From: a virus
Length of the DNA stretch: 21,257 nucleotides
Direction: 5' to 3' (one strand)
IMG/VR virus record: IMGVR_UViG_3300025543_000264
Location: 1-21,257 of that record
Shown: piece after piece, positions 6,387 through 12,179 of the stretch
How the letters are laid out: each line of letters starts with the position of its first letter
Position numbering within the stretch: position 1 is the stretch's first letter
Translations under genes and position numbers: made by a program
Notes under the pieces: generated by a model
Databases searched by the model: none
The model's input: only the letters and a program-made list of their open reading frames with translations
Told to the model about the DNA's origin: nothing

Positions 6387-7162
6387 TGGCTGGCTACATT
6401 GGTAAAAAGGCTGCGTTAACGGTTGGGATTGCCGCGACTGTTGACGAGCTAAATTACAACGACACGGGGTCCGCTGTTGGTACTGTTGTGGCGAGTAAGA
6501 CTGTAACTGTGGATGCCAATAAGGATGTTGCTAGTTTCCGTAATGTAACTTTGACAGGAGAGTTGGACGCTGCAACATTAGATATATCTGGAGCAGGGGA
6601 TGTTGCGGGTGCCTTAACAAACAATTCTGCCGCAGTAAAAGTAGCTGGTAAGGAAACTATTTGGATAGCCGCTAGTGCTATGCAGCCCACTACAAGCAAC
6701 GGCTGTTCTGCATTGACCACAGTTGAAACAACCTCTGGTCGGCCTGATATGGTTGTCCTAGATTTTGATAAAGACAGCGATGAGTTTGCACAATTTACGG
6801 TGGCTTTTCCTAAATCTTGGAACGAGGGAACAGTAACTTATCAGTTCTTTTGGTCAGGTATTGCGGCTACTACAGGCGTTAGCCTGACTTTGCAGGGCGT
6901 TGCTACAGGAGATAACGATACTATAGACGTTGCTTACGGAACGGCTGTTTTGGTTAATGATGACGCACAAGGCGCGGTTGAAGAAATGTTGGTTTCTGCG
7001 GAAAGTGGGGCGATAACTATTGCAGGTTCTCCCGCCGTGGATCAGGTGTGTTACTTTAGAATAGGCCGCGATGTTTCTGACAGCGGCGATGATATGGCAG
7101 GAGATTGTAGGCTGCATGGCATAAAGCTGTTCTTTACGACAGACGCAAAGAATGATTCATAA
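6386..7162 (+). CDS. Tail fibre protein, cassette 1 (shortest copy)
   Basis: A 258-residue fibre-like protein starting at a TAATG overlap. After a short unique head (MAGYIGKKAALTVGIAA), residues 18-83 hold DELNYNDTG, GTVVASKTVT, DANKDVASFRNVTLTGELDA and SGAGDVAGALTNNS. They match residues 210-275 of the third fibre gene without gaps (61 of 66 identical). Residues 84-258 are the shared C-terminal module: VKVAGKETIW, a conserved Asn-Gly-Cys, FPKSWNEGTVTYQFFW, VSAESGAITIAGSPA and the end GIKLFFTTDAKNDS. The head is much shorter than in the other two copies, so it may attach differently or depend on another fibre for anchoring. It is fused tightly to the glycine-rich gene that follows, suggesting the two products act together. 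Confidence 0.7.
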   Translation: MAGYIGKKAALTVGIAATVDELNYNDTGSAVGTVVASKTVTVDANKDVASFRNVTLTGELDAATLDISGAGDVAGALTNNSAAVKVAGKETIWIAASAMQPTTSNGCSALTTVETTSGRPDMVVLDFDKDSDEFAQFTVAFPKSWNEGTVTYQFFWSGIAATTGVSLTLQGVATGDNDTIDVAYGTAVLVNDDAQGAVEEMLVSAESGAITIAGSPAVDQVCYFRIGRDVSDSGDDMAGDCRLHGIKLFFTTDAKNDS

Positions 7163-8109
7163 TGACGGGTTTTGGGTATAATATAAACACGTTAGGGGCT
7201 TATCCAAACAGGGTTGTCCCACGGGACGTAACTTATCTTGTTGTGGCTGGTGGCGCAGGTGGTTCTAGTATTTATGGTGGAGGCGGTGGCGCGGGTGGCT
7301 ACCGTACTGGAACATTATCTTCCGAAGGAACAGTTACAATTACGGTTGGCGCTGGCGGCGCACAAACTCCTGCTGGCAATAGCAACTATAGTGCTGGGGG
7401 CCAAGGTTCTAACTCTGTGTTTTCAACGATTACTTCTGCGGGAGGTGGATATGGTGGATGGTCAGGGCCGGGCCGTGGTGCAGGAAACTTTGGCGCACCT
7501 GCTGCTGGTGGTTCAGGTGGCGGTGCTGGCGATGATTACGCTACATGGAACGAGGTTGGTGGTGCTGGTAATACACCCTCAACTAGCCCCTCTCAAGGTA
7601 ATGCTGGGGGTGACAATGATTCTGGAACCTACAGGGGATATTCGGGCGGCGGCGGCGGCGGTTCAAGTGCTGTCGGGCAAGATGGTGGTCAAAATGTAGG
7701 TAATAATGGAGATACATCGGATGGCGGTGCAGGTGGAGCAGGTACAGCTAACTCCATCACAGGTAGCTCTGTAACCTATGCAGGTGGCGGTGGCGGTGGC
7801 GCAGGAAATAATAATTCAGGTGTAAATGGCGGTGCAGGTGGCTCTGGAGGCGGCGGTAAAGGCGGAGGCACTAATGAAAGTGGTGCAGGTACTGCTGGAA
7901 CAGTAAACACTGGCGGTGGCGGTGGCGGTGGTGGAGACGGTTCCTCAAGCCGTGGTGCCGCAGGTGGTTCTGGTATTGTAATCATTAGTTATGCAAGTGG
8001 CGGCGGCGATTTGTCATCTATTGGTGCAGGGTTGACTTACGCAAAATCTTCTTCTGGCGGCAACACAATCTACAAATTTACTGCTGGTACAGGAGACATA
8101 ACATTCTGA
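7162..8109 (+). CDS. Glycine-rich tail tip / adhesin protein, cassette 1
   Basis: A 315-residue protein, starting on the stop of the preceding fibre gene (TAATGAC). The N-terminus is MTGFGYNINTLGAYPNRVV, then VTYLVVAGGAGGSSIYGGGG opens a glycine-rich domain running to about residue 275, with many Gly runs separated by Ser, Asn, Thr and Ala. It closes with GGSGIVIISYASGG, then AKSSSGGNTIYKFTAGTGDI. 'YLVVAGGG...GGAGG...GGSGIVII' is the signature of a glycine-rich domain found in phage receptor-binding tips. In phage S16 gp38 such glycines form polyglycine type II helices with specificity loops between. The final IYKFTAGTGDI segment corresponds to a piece that in the second cassette lies at the front. 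Receptor binding is inferred from family and context. Confidence 0.7.
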   Translation: MTGFGYNINTLGAYPNRVVPRDVTYLVVAGGAGGSSIYGGGGGAGGYRTGTLSSEGTVTITVGAGGAQTPAGNSNYSAGGQGSNSVFSTITSAGGGYGGWSGPGRGAGNFGAPAAGGSGGGAGDDYATWNEVGGAGNTPSTSPSQGNAGGDNDSGTYRGYSGGGGGGSSAVGQDGGQNVGNNGDTSDGGAGGAGTANSITGSSVTYAGGGGGGAGNNNSGVNGGAGGSGGGGKGGGTNESGAGTAGTVNTGGGGGGGGDGSSSRGAAGGSGIVIISYASGGGDLSSIGAGLTYAKSSSGGNTIYKFTAGTGDITF

Positions 8110-8471
8110 TGGCACATTATGCATTCCTAAATCAAAACAACATTGTAACTGAGGTTATTGTTGGCAAAGACGAGACTGATACCACTTACGATTGGGAGCA
8201 GTTCTACGGAAATTTGCGTGGGCAAACTTGCAAACGGACTTCCTATAACAACAACTATCGAAAAAACTATGCAGCACTTGGTGATACCTTTGATTCTGGG
8301 CGTGATGCTTTTTACAAACCGCAACCTTATCCTAGTTGGGTGTTAAACGAGGCAACCTGCGTGTGGGAGCCACCTGTGGCGAAGCCTTTAGATGCTAGTT
8401 TTAGCAAACACTACGCTTGGAACGAAGATACAACAAGTTGGACAGAGGTGACTAATGCCCCGCTACCATAA
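8109..8471 (+). CDS. Fibre-cassette accessory protein (WEPP / WNEDTTSW family), cassette 1
   Basis: A 120-residue protein starting at a TGATG overlap and preceded by AGGAG. It opens MAHYAFLNQNNIVTEVIVGK, has a central RKNYAALGDTFDSGRDAFYK block followed by PQPYPSWVLNE, then WEPPVAKP, and ends YAWNEDTTSWTEVTNAPLP. The same order of motifs is seen in the gene at 11403, so they are paralogues. I recognise the family (NYA..G.T.D..RDAFY.PQPYPSW.LNE...WEPP) from many marine phages including cyanophages, always unassigned and near fibres. The dense Trp/Tyr/Pro composition suggests a small folded binding domain. A fibre cap, chaperone or tip component is possible. Its 3' end overlaps the chaperone-like gene by 17 bases. 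Confidence 0.6.
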   Translation: MAHYAFLNQNNIVTEVIVGKDETDTTYDWEQFYGNLRGQTCKRTSYNNNYRKNYAALGDTFDSGRDAFYKPQPYPSWVLNEATCVWEPPVAKPLDASFSKHYAWNEDTTSWTEVTNAPLP

Positions 8472-8736
8472 CATAAACGGAGAAATGGTGCAGTTTACTG
8501 CCCAAGAAGAAACCGCACGGGATGCAGAAGAGGCGGCATGGGCTGCGGGGGCTGACACCCGCGCTGCAACGTCTGCGCGTGAAGAGCGCGATAAACTGTT
8601 GGCAGAAACGGATTGGATGGGTAATAGTGATGTCACCATGTCCAGCGCGTGGACAACGTATCGACAGTCACTTAGGGATGTGCCAACGCAGGCAGGATTT
8701 CCAAACTCAATTACGTGGCCCACAAAGCCTAGCTAG
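8455..8736 (+). CDS. Tail assembly chaperone-like protein (Phage_tail_APC type)
   Basis: A 93-residue protein whose start lies inside the previous gene, with AGAGGTGA as a good ribosome site. The first half is Ala/Glu-rich and helical (EETARDAEEAAWAAGADTRA). The second half has RDKLLAETDWMGNSDVTMSS, then YRQSLRDVPTQAGFPN and WPTKP. 'RD.LLAE(T/S)DW...SD...YRQ.LRD.P.Q.GFP..I.WP.KP' is the signature I know from the phage tail assembly chaperone family PF16778. These short proteins follow fibre genes in many phages and are thought to help fold or assemble tail parts. Finding it between fibre cassettes rather than near a tape measure gene, and with no tape measure in the window, suggests it serves the fibres here. 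Confidence 0.75.
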   Translation: MPRYHNINGEMVQFTAQEETARDAEEAAWAAGADTRAATSAREERDKLLAETDWMGNSDVTMSSAWTTYRQSLRDVPTQAGFPNSITWPTKPS

Positions 8737-8746
8737 AGGATAAGTT

Positions 8747-9469
8747 ATGACTAGAGCCAGAGATATAGCTAATGTAACTGTTACCCCCACGTTTCCTGAC
8801 GGCAGTATAAACATTGCTGATCTAAACATTGACGGTGGTACAGACATAGGCGCGGCGTTGGTCGATGCTGACTTGATGGTTGTAGACGATGGTGCGGGTG
8901 GGACAAACAAGAAAGCTACTATGAGTAGGCTTGCTACTTATATGAGTACAAAAGTTGGCGGAGGGGGTACAGAGTTTGTTGCTTCTACTGGTGCCATATC
9001 TGATGCAGCCTCTGTTGCATTTACTCAATTTGATGCAAGTAAATACGATAATTATATTTTTTATTTTATGTACGTTAAACCTGCTTCAGATAACGTTAAT
9101 TTTTACGGACAAGTATCAACTGACGGTGGTTCAAATTATGACAGTACAAATGGAAATTATCACGTAAACGGCACCACGGATGCTCCTGCTTTTCATTTAA
9201 ACCGTAGTGCAGGGCCGGGAAATAATACAAACGAATATGGTGTGTGCGGAACAATGGAACTTTTTGGGCCTCATCTTACTAACTATACATATGCAATTCC
9301 GCACGTTATTTTGCAGGGATACGATGGCCAAATTTTCTTTGGAAATAAAGATGACAATGCCGCTACAGTACACCTAGTTGCAGCAGATGTTGACGCTATA
9401 AAATTTACATTTTCGTCAGGAAATATTGCCAGCGGTGAAATTATAATGTTCGGCATCAAGAACGCATAA
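8747..9469 (+). CDS. Tail fibre-like protein with TRARDIANV start
   Basis: A 240-residue protein with GAGGAT eight bases before ATG. The N-terminus MTRARDIANVTVTPTFPDGS, followed by DGGTDIGAALVDADLMVVDD and GTNKKATMSRLATYM (to about residue 71), is a module that recurs in marine phage fibres and probably joins the fibre to the particle. Residues from about 76 on form a different domain: SDAASVAFTQFDASKYDNYI, FYFMYVKPASDNVNFYGQVS, then Asn/Tyr/His-rich strands and the end SGEIIMFGIKNA. The C-terminal module shared by the three cassette fibres is absent. No glycine-rich partner follows directly. It is therefore a fourth, structurally different fibre candidate between cassettes 1 and 2. AT content is visibly higher in its second half than in neighbouring genes. 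Confidence 0.6.
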   Translation: MTRARDIANVTVTPTFPDGSINIADLNIDGGTDIGAALVDADLMVVDDGAGGTNKKATMSRLATYMSTKVGGGGTEFVASTGAISDAASVAFTQFDASKYDNYIFYFMYVKPASDNVNFYGQVSTDGGSNYDSTNGNYHVNGTTDAPAFHLNRSAGPGNNTNEYGVCGTMELFGPHLTNYTYAIPHVILQGYDGQIFFGNKDDNAATVHLVAADVDAIKFTFSSGNIASGEIIMFGIKNA

Positions 9470-9478
9470 GGAAACAAA

Positions 9479-10570
9479 ATGTCAGGATACATTGGTATAC
9501 TACCCGTCCCGCAGGCAACTGAGACACGAAACTCGTTTACTGCTACATCGAACCAGACTTCGTTTGCTACAGACGGGTATACCCCCAACTTTGTTTCTGT
9601 CTATCTAAACGGGGTTTTACTGTCCGCCGCTGATTTCACTGCGACCAACGGCACTGATGTTGTGTTGGCCTCTGGCGCTTCGGCTGATGATGTTGTTGAG
9701 GTTATTGCTTTCAGCACGTTTCAGTCCGCTGATGCTTTGCCGTTAACTGGCGGTAGTATTAGTGGTAATGTATCCTTTGGGGATACCAACAAGGCCATAT
9801 TTGGCGCTGGCTCTGATCTTCAGTTGTTTCACGAAAGTGACGTAAATTACATTTACTCTGCTAATAAAACAAACATGCATAATGCCCCTTTGCATCAGTT
9901 TAGAAATACCGCGAATAATTCTGAAGGGTTAAAAATTTCAGTAGCTAGTGGGACCGAAATATATTACGCGGGGTCTAAAAAGTTTGAGACAACCAATACG
10001 GGCATAGAGGTAACAGGGGCAGCAACAGTAGGTGGTGCTGCGGTTAAAGTTGCTGGCAAGGAAAGCATTTATGTTCCCGCAGCGGCTATGTATCCATCAA
10101 CAACAAACCCTTGTTCTGATTTAACTCAAGTAGAAACAACAGCGTTACGTCCTGATTTAAAAGTGTTGGACTTTGCAGCGGCGGCGGATGACTTTGCTCA
10201 GTTTACTATAGCGTTTCCCAAGTCTTGGAACGAAGGGACTATAACCTATCAGCCTTTTTGGACCGTCACAGGTACAAATACTGGCACTGTGGTTTGGCAG
10301 CTTGGTGGTATTGCCGTTTCTTCTGATGATACAATTAACACCGCCTTTGGAACACTGGTTGCTACTACGGCCTTGGCGCACTCTGGCACTTCAAATGACC
10401 TCATGGTTAGCGCAGAAAGCGGTGCTGTTACTATAGCTGGCAGTCCAGCAGCCAATGATATGTGTTTCTTCCAAATCAACAACGATGCAAGTGCCAGCGG
10501 TCAAACAGGAGTGGTACGTTTACTGGGCATAAAGTTATTCTTCACCACAGACGCGGCGAATGACGCATGA
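9479..10570 (+). CDS. Tail fibre protein, cassette 2
   Basis: A 363-residue protein, nine bases after the previous gene, with AAGGAAAC as ribosome site. Residues 1-85 (MSGYIGILPVPQATETRNSF, QTSFATDGYTPNFVSVYLNG, DVVEVIAFSTF) form an N-terminal module common in marine phage fibres and likely anchor it. Residues about 90-185 hold a linker with DLQLFHESDVNYIYSANK, similar to the 'HDG.SNSYI' pieces found in other marine fibre shafts. From Val189 to the end lies the shared 175-residue module: VKVAGKESIYVPAAAMYPST, a conserved Asn-Pro-Cys, FPKSWNEGTITYQPFWTVTG, VSAESGAVTIAGSPA and the end GIKLFFTTDAANDA. It overlaps the glycine-rich gene by ATGA. Of the three, this copy of the module differs most in the stretch just before it. 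Confidence 0.7.
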   Translation: MSGYIGILPVPQATETRNSFTATSNQTSFATDGYTPNFVSVYLNGVLLSAADFTATNGTDVVLASGASADDVVEVIAFSTFQSADALPLTGGSISGNVSFGDTNKAIFGAGSDLQLFHESDVNYIYSANKTNMHNAPLHQFRNTANNSEGLKISVASGTEIYYAGSKKFETTNTGIEVTGAATVGGAAVKVAGKESIYVPAAAMYPSTTNPCSDLTQVETTALRPDLKVLDFAAAADDFAQFTIAFPKSWNEGTITYQPFWTVTGTNTGTVVWQLGGIAVSSDDTINTAFGTLVATTALAHSGTSNDLMVSAESGAVTIAGSPAANDMCFFQINNDASASGQTGVVRLLGIKLFFTTDAANDA

Positions 10571-11406
10571 CTGGTTTTGGTTATAACGTCAGTGGGTTTG
10601 GCAGCTTTCCAAGCAGGGGCGGTGCTTTTATAGAGGCTACAGGTGGAACGATAACAACTAGTGGTGATTACAAGTTCCACACTTTTACTAGCAGTGGCAC
10701 GTTTTCGGTAACGAGCGCTCCCGATGATAAAACGATTGACTATTTAGTTGTTGCTGGCGGCGGCGGGGGTGGAAATAATAAACAATACAGCGGCACGGGA
10801 GCAGGTGGCGGTGGGGCTGGAGGATACTCATCAGTTACGGGAAACGTAGTTTCTGCTTCTACTGATTACACTGTAACAATAGGGGGAGGAGGTGCGGGAA
10901 CATCATCTTCAAATGGCTCTGGAACTGCTGGCAACAATTCAGTCTTCCGCTCAACTACTCGTGTCGGTGGCGGTTATGGCGCTGGAGGCGCCAATGTTGG
11001 TGGTGCTGGTGGCTCTGGCGGCGGCGGGGCAAATGGTGGTTCTGGTGGCTCTGGTACTCTTGGTCAAGGTAATGCGGGTGGTACAGGCTATGGCGGTAAC
11101 AACGGCGGTGGCGGTGGCGGGGCAGGAGCAGAAGGTACTCAAGGAAATGTAGATAATGGGGCGGGTGGCGCAGGCAGTCAGTGGCTTAATAGCAGCTATT
11201 ATGCTGGCGGCGGTGCGGGTGGTGGAGCATACGCGTCAAGTGGTGGTAACGGCGGTGGCGGTGACGGAATTGTTCGTGGGAATGGCGGTTCTGGTTCGGC
11301 CAATACGGGCGGCGGTGGTGCTGGATGTGGCGCTGGCAGTGGCAGTTCCATGACGTCTGGTTCGGGCGGTTCTGGGGTTGTCATAATAAGGTATCAGTAC
11401 CAATGA
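10567..11406 (+). CDS. Glycine-rich tail tip / adhesin protein, cassette 2
   Basis: A 279-residue protein overlapping the fibre gene by ATGA. It starts MTGFGYNVSGFGSFPSRGG, followed by a small beta module (EATGGTITTSGDYKFHTFTS, SGTFSV) at about residues 23-50, then IDYLVVAGGGGGGNN and a long glycine-rich region with VGGGYGAGGANVGGAGGSGG type runs, closing GGSGVVIIRYQYQ. This is the usual order for glycine-rich tip proteins (beta module, YLVVAGGG, glycine domain, VVIIRY). Compared with cassette 1, the beta module is at the front rather than the back. The body between the conserved ends differs strongly between cassettes, as expected if those loops contact different receptors. Receptor binding is inferred from S16 gp38-like proteins. 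Confidence 0.7.
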   Translation: MTGFGYNVSGFGSFPSRGGAFIEATGGTITTSGDYKFHTFTSSGTFSVTSAPDDKTIDYLVVAGGGGGGNNKQYSGTGAGGGGAGGYSSVTGNVVSASTDYTVTIGGGGAGTSSSNGSGTAGNNSVFRSTTRVGGGYGAGGANVGGAGGSGGGGANGGSGGSGTLGQGNAGGTGYGGNNGGGGGGAGAEGTQGNVDNGAGGAGSQWLNSSYYAGGGAGGGAYASSGGNGGGGDGIVRGNGGSGSANTGGGGAGCGAGSGSSMTSGSGGSGVVIIRYQYQ

Positions 11407-11795
11407 GTCATTTTGCAAAAATTGAAAACGGGGTTGTTACAACCGTAATTGTGGCCGAGCAAGATTTTGTTGATAGTCAAGTAGGAACTTGGGTGCAAAC
11501 GTCATACAATACTTACGGCGGTCAGCACCTTCTTGGCGGTACACCACTTCGTAAAAACTATGCTGGTACTGGCTATACATATGACAGCACCCGTGATGCT
11601 TTTTATGCCCCACAGCCTTATCCAAGTTGGACACTAAACGAAACAACATACTTATGGGAACCGCCTGTTACGTACCCTAACGATGGCAAAGATTACGCTT
11701 GGAACGAAAGCACAACTAGTTGGGTTGCATATCCTGACGATGGCAAAGATTACACTTGGAATGAAGATACAACCAGTTGGGTTGAGGTAACGTAA
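11403..11795 (+). CDS. Fibre-cassette accessory protein (WEPP / WNEDTTSW family), cassette 2, with tandem repeat
   Basis: The ATG at 11403 overlaps the previous stop and gives 130 residues; an upstream in-frame ATG at 11325 would lie wholly inside the glycine-rich gene and is rejected. Motifs are MSHFAKIENGVVTTVIVAEQ, WVQTSYNTYGGQHL, GTPLRKNYAGTGYTYDSTRD, AFYAPQPYPSWTLNE and LWEPP, in the same order as the cassette 1 paralogue. The C-terminus contains two copies of a 19-residue unit, YP(N/D)DGKDY(A/T)WNE(S/D)TTSWV plus one residue, where the paralogue has one WNEDTTSW. This suggests growth by local duplication of an aromatic binding motif. The function of the family is unknown; fibre-associated by context. 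Confidence 0.65.
   Translation: MSHFAKIENGVVTTVIVAEQDFVDSQVGTWVQTSYNTYGGQHLLGGTPLRKNYAGTGYTYDSTRDAFYAPQPYPSWTLNETTYLWEPPVTYPNDGKDYAWNESTTSWVAYPDDGKDYTWNEDTTSWVEVT
11673..11786 (+). repeat. Tandem 57-bp repeat (19-residue WNE unit)
   Basis: Unit 1 is 11673-11729 and unit 2 is 11730-11786. I count about 10 differences in 57 bases, several of them changing the residue. The high DNA identity shows a more recent duplication than the fibre gene repeats in this window. Each unit encodes YP.DGKDY.WNE.TTSWV. Confidence 0.8.
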
Positions 11796-12121
11796 TGTTA
11801 GGATTTGCCCCACTAGCTGACAACTCCATTGCTGGTTTTGGCAATATCCCCGCTGACGTTGCGGTTACGGGTGTTGCTGGTACGGGGGCTGTTGGCACTG
11901 TTAGTGTAGAAGCCGACATTCAAGTAACGGGTGTTGCTGGCACCAGCGCCGTTGGTTCGGTAACTTTAATACAAAAGCACAACATATCGGTAACGGGTGT
12001 TGCTGGCACCAGCGCCGTTGGTTCGGTCCTTGTTTGGGGTCAAATTATTCCAAGCCAGTCTTCAGGATTCTCTGCCATTACGCCATCTCAATCTCCAAAC
12101 TGGGAGGAGATCGCTGCGTAG
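11795..12121 (+). CDS. Small repeat protein (VTGVAGTSAVGSV repeats), virion-associated
   Basis: A 108-residue protein beginning at a TAATG overlap with GAGGT upstream. After MLGFAPLADNSIAGFGNIPA come three copies of VTGVAGT(G/S)AVG(T/S)V, starting at residues 24, 44 and 66, separated by 7-9 other residues. It ends QSSGFSAITPSQSPNWEEIA. I recognise this family: marine phage proteins with varying numbers of VTGV.GTGAVG.V repeats and a closing PSQ.PNW.EIA. The repeats alternate small and hydrophobic residues and probably form beta-strands in a solenoid or sheet. The function is unknown; its position after the second glycine-rich cassette suggests a fibre or tail surface part. Confidence 0.6.
   Translation: MLGFAPLADNSIAGFGNIPADVAVTGVAGTGAVGTVSVEADIQVTGVAGTSAVGSVTLIQKHNISVTGVAGTSAVGSVLVWGQIIPSQSSGFSAITPSQSPNWEEIAA
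11924..12027 (+). repeat. 38-bp exact direct repeat
   Basis: Bases 11924-11961 and 11990-12027 are identical over 38 bases by eye and lie 66 bases (22 codons) apart, in frame. They encode the second and third VTGVAGTSAVGSV units. The first unit at about 11864 has the same protein pattern but several base changes. The exact identity marks a recent duplication. Confidence 0.85.
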
Positions 12122-12150
12122 TTGCTTAGAAGCAGAAGTATGGGTATAGT
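12122..12150 (+). promoter_or_regulatory. Candidate sigma70-type promoter before the third fibre cassette
   Basis: TTGCTT at 12122-12127 and TATAGT at 12145-12150 are separated by 17 bases, the ideal spacing; the -10 box matches consensus at 5 of 6 positions, the -35 box at 3 of 6. It lies in the longest gap between genes (58 bases), just ahead of the fibre gene at 12180. GAGGT at 12169-12173 is the ribosome site for that gene. A weak -35 and chance matches in AT-rich DNA limit confidence. Confidence 0.35.
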
Positions 12151-12179
12151 CCAATTAAATTTATAGCTGAGGTCACATC

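Noticed and set aside
7238-7699. Plus-strand Val/Leu-rich frame overlapping the first tip gene
   Set aside because: It is the shifted reading of GGTGGC-type repeats (giving VVV, LVV, AVA). Equivalent frames appear at 10892-11152, 11156-11353 and 13920-14348.
7776-7985. Minus-strand proline-rich open frame (PPPPPPPP runs)
   Set aside because: It is the reverse complement of glycine codons in the tip gene (GGN read backwards gives NCC). The same kind of frame appears opposite the other two tip genes (11199-11384, 14164-14355).
8440-8475. Possible programmed frameshift joining the genes at 8109 and 8455
   Set aside because: The 17-base overlap is in the +1 frame and contains a short CCCC run, but the downstream gene has its own ATG and a strong AGAGGTGA site, so separate starts explain the layout.
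11325-11402. Upstream extension of the accessory protein gene at 11403
   Set aside because: The extra 26 residues are read out of frame through glycine codons of the tip gene. The ATG at 11403 overlaps the stop and matches the start of the paralogue at 8109.
11924-12027. CRISPR-like repeat arrangement
   Set aside because: Only two exact copies, in frame inside a coding region, encoding a protein repeat. There is no array and no cas gene.
12123-12134. Small inverted repeat TGCTTAGAAGCA as a terminator
   Set aside because: The stem is only four to five base pairs, has no T run after it, and overlaps the candidate -35 box; too weak to call.
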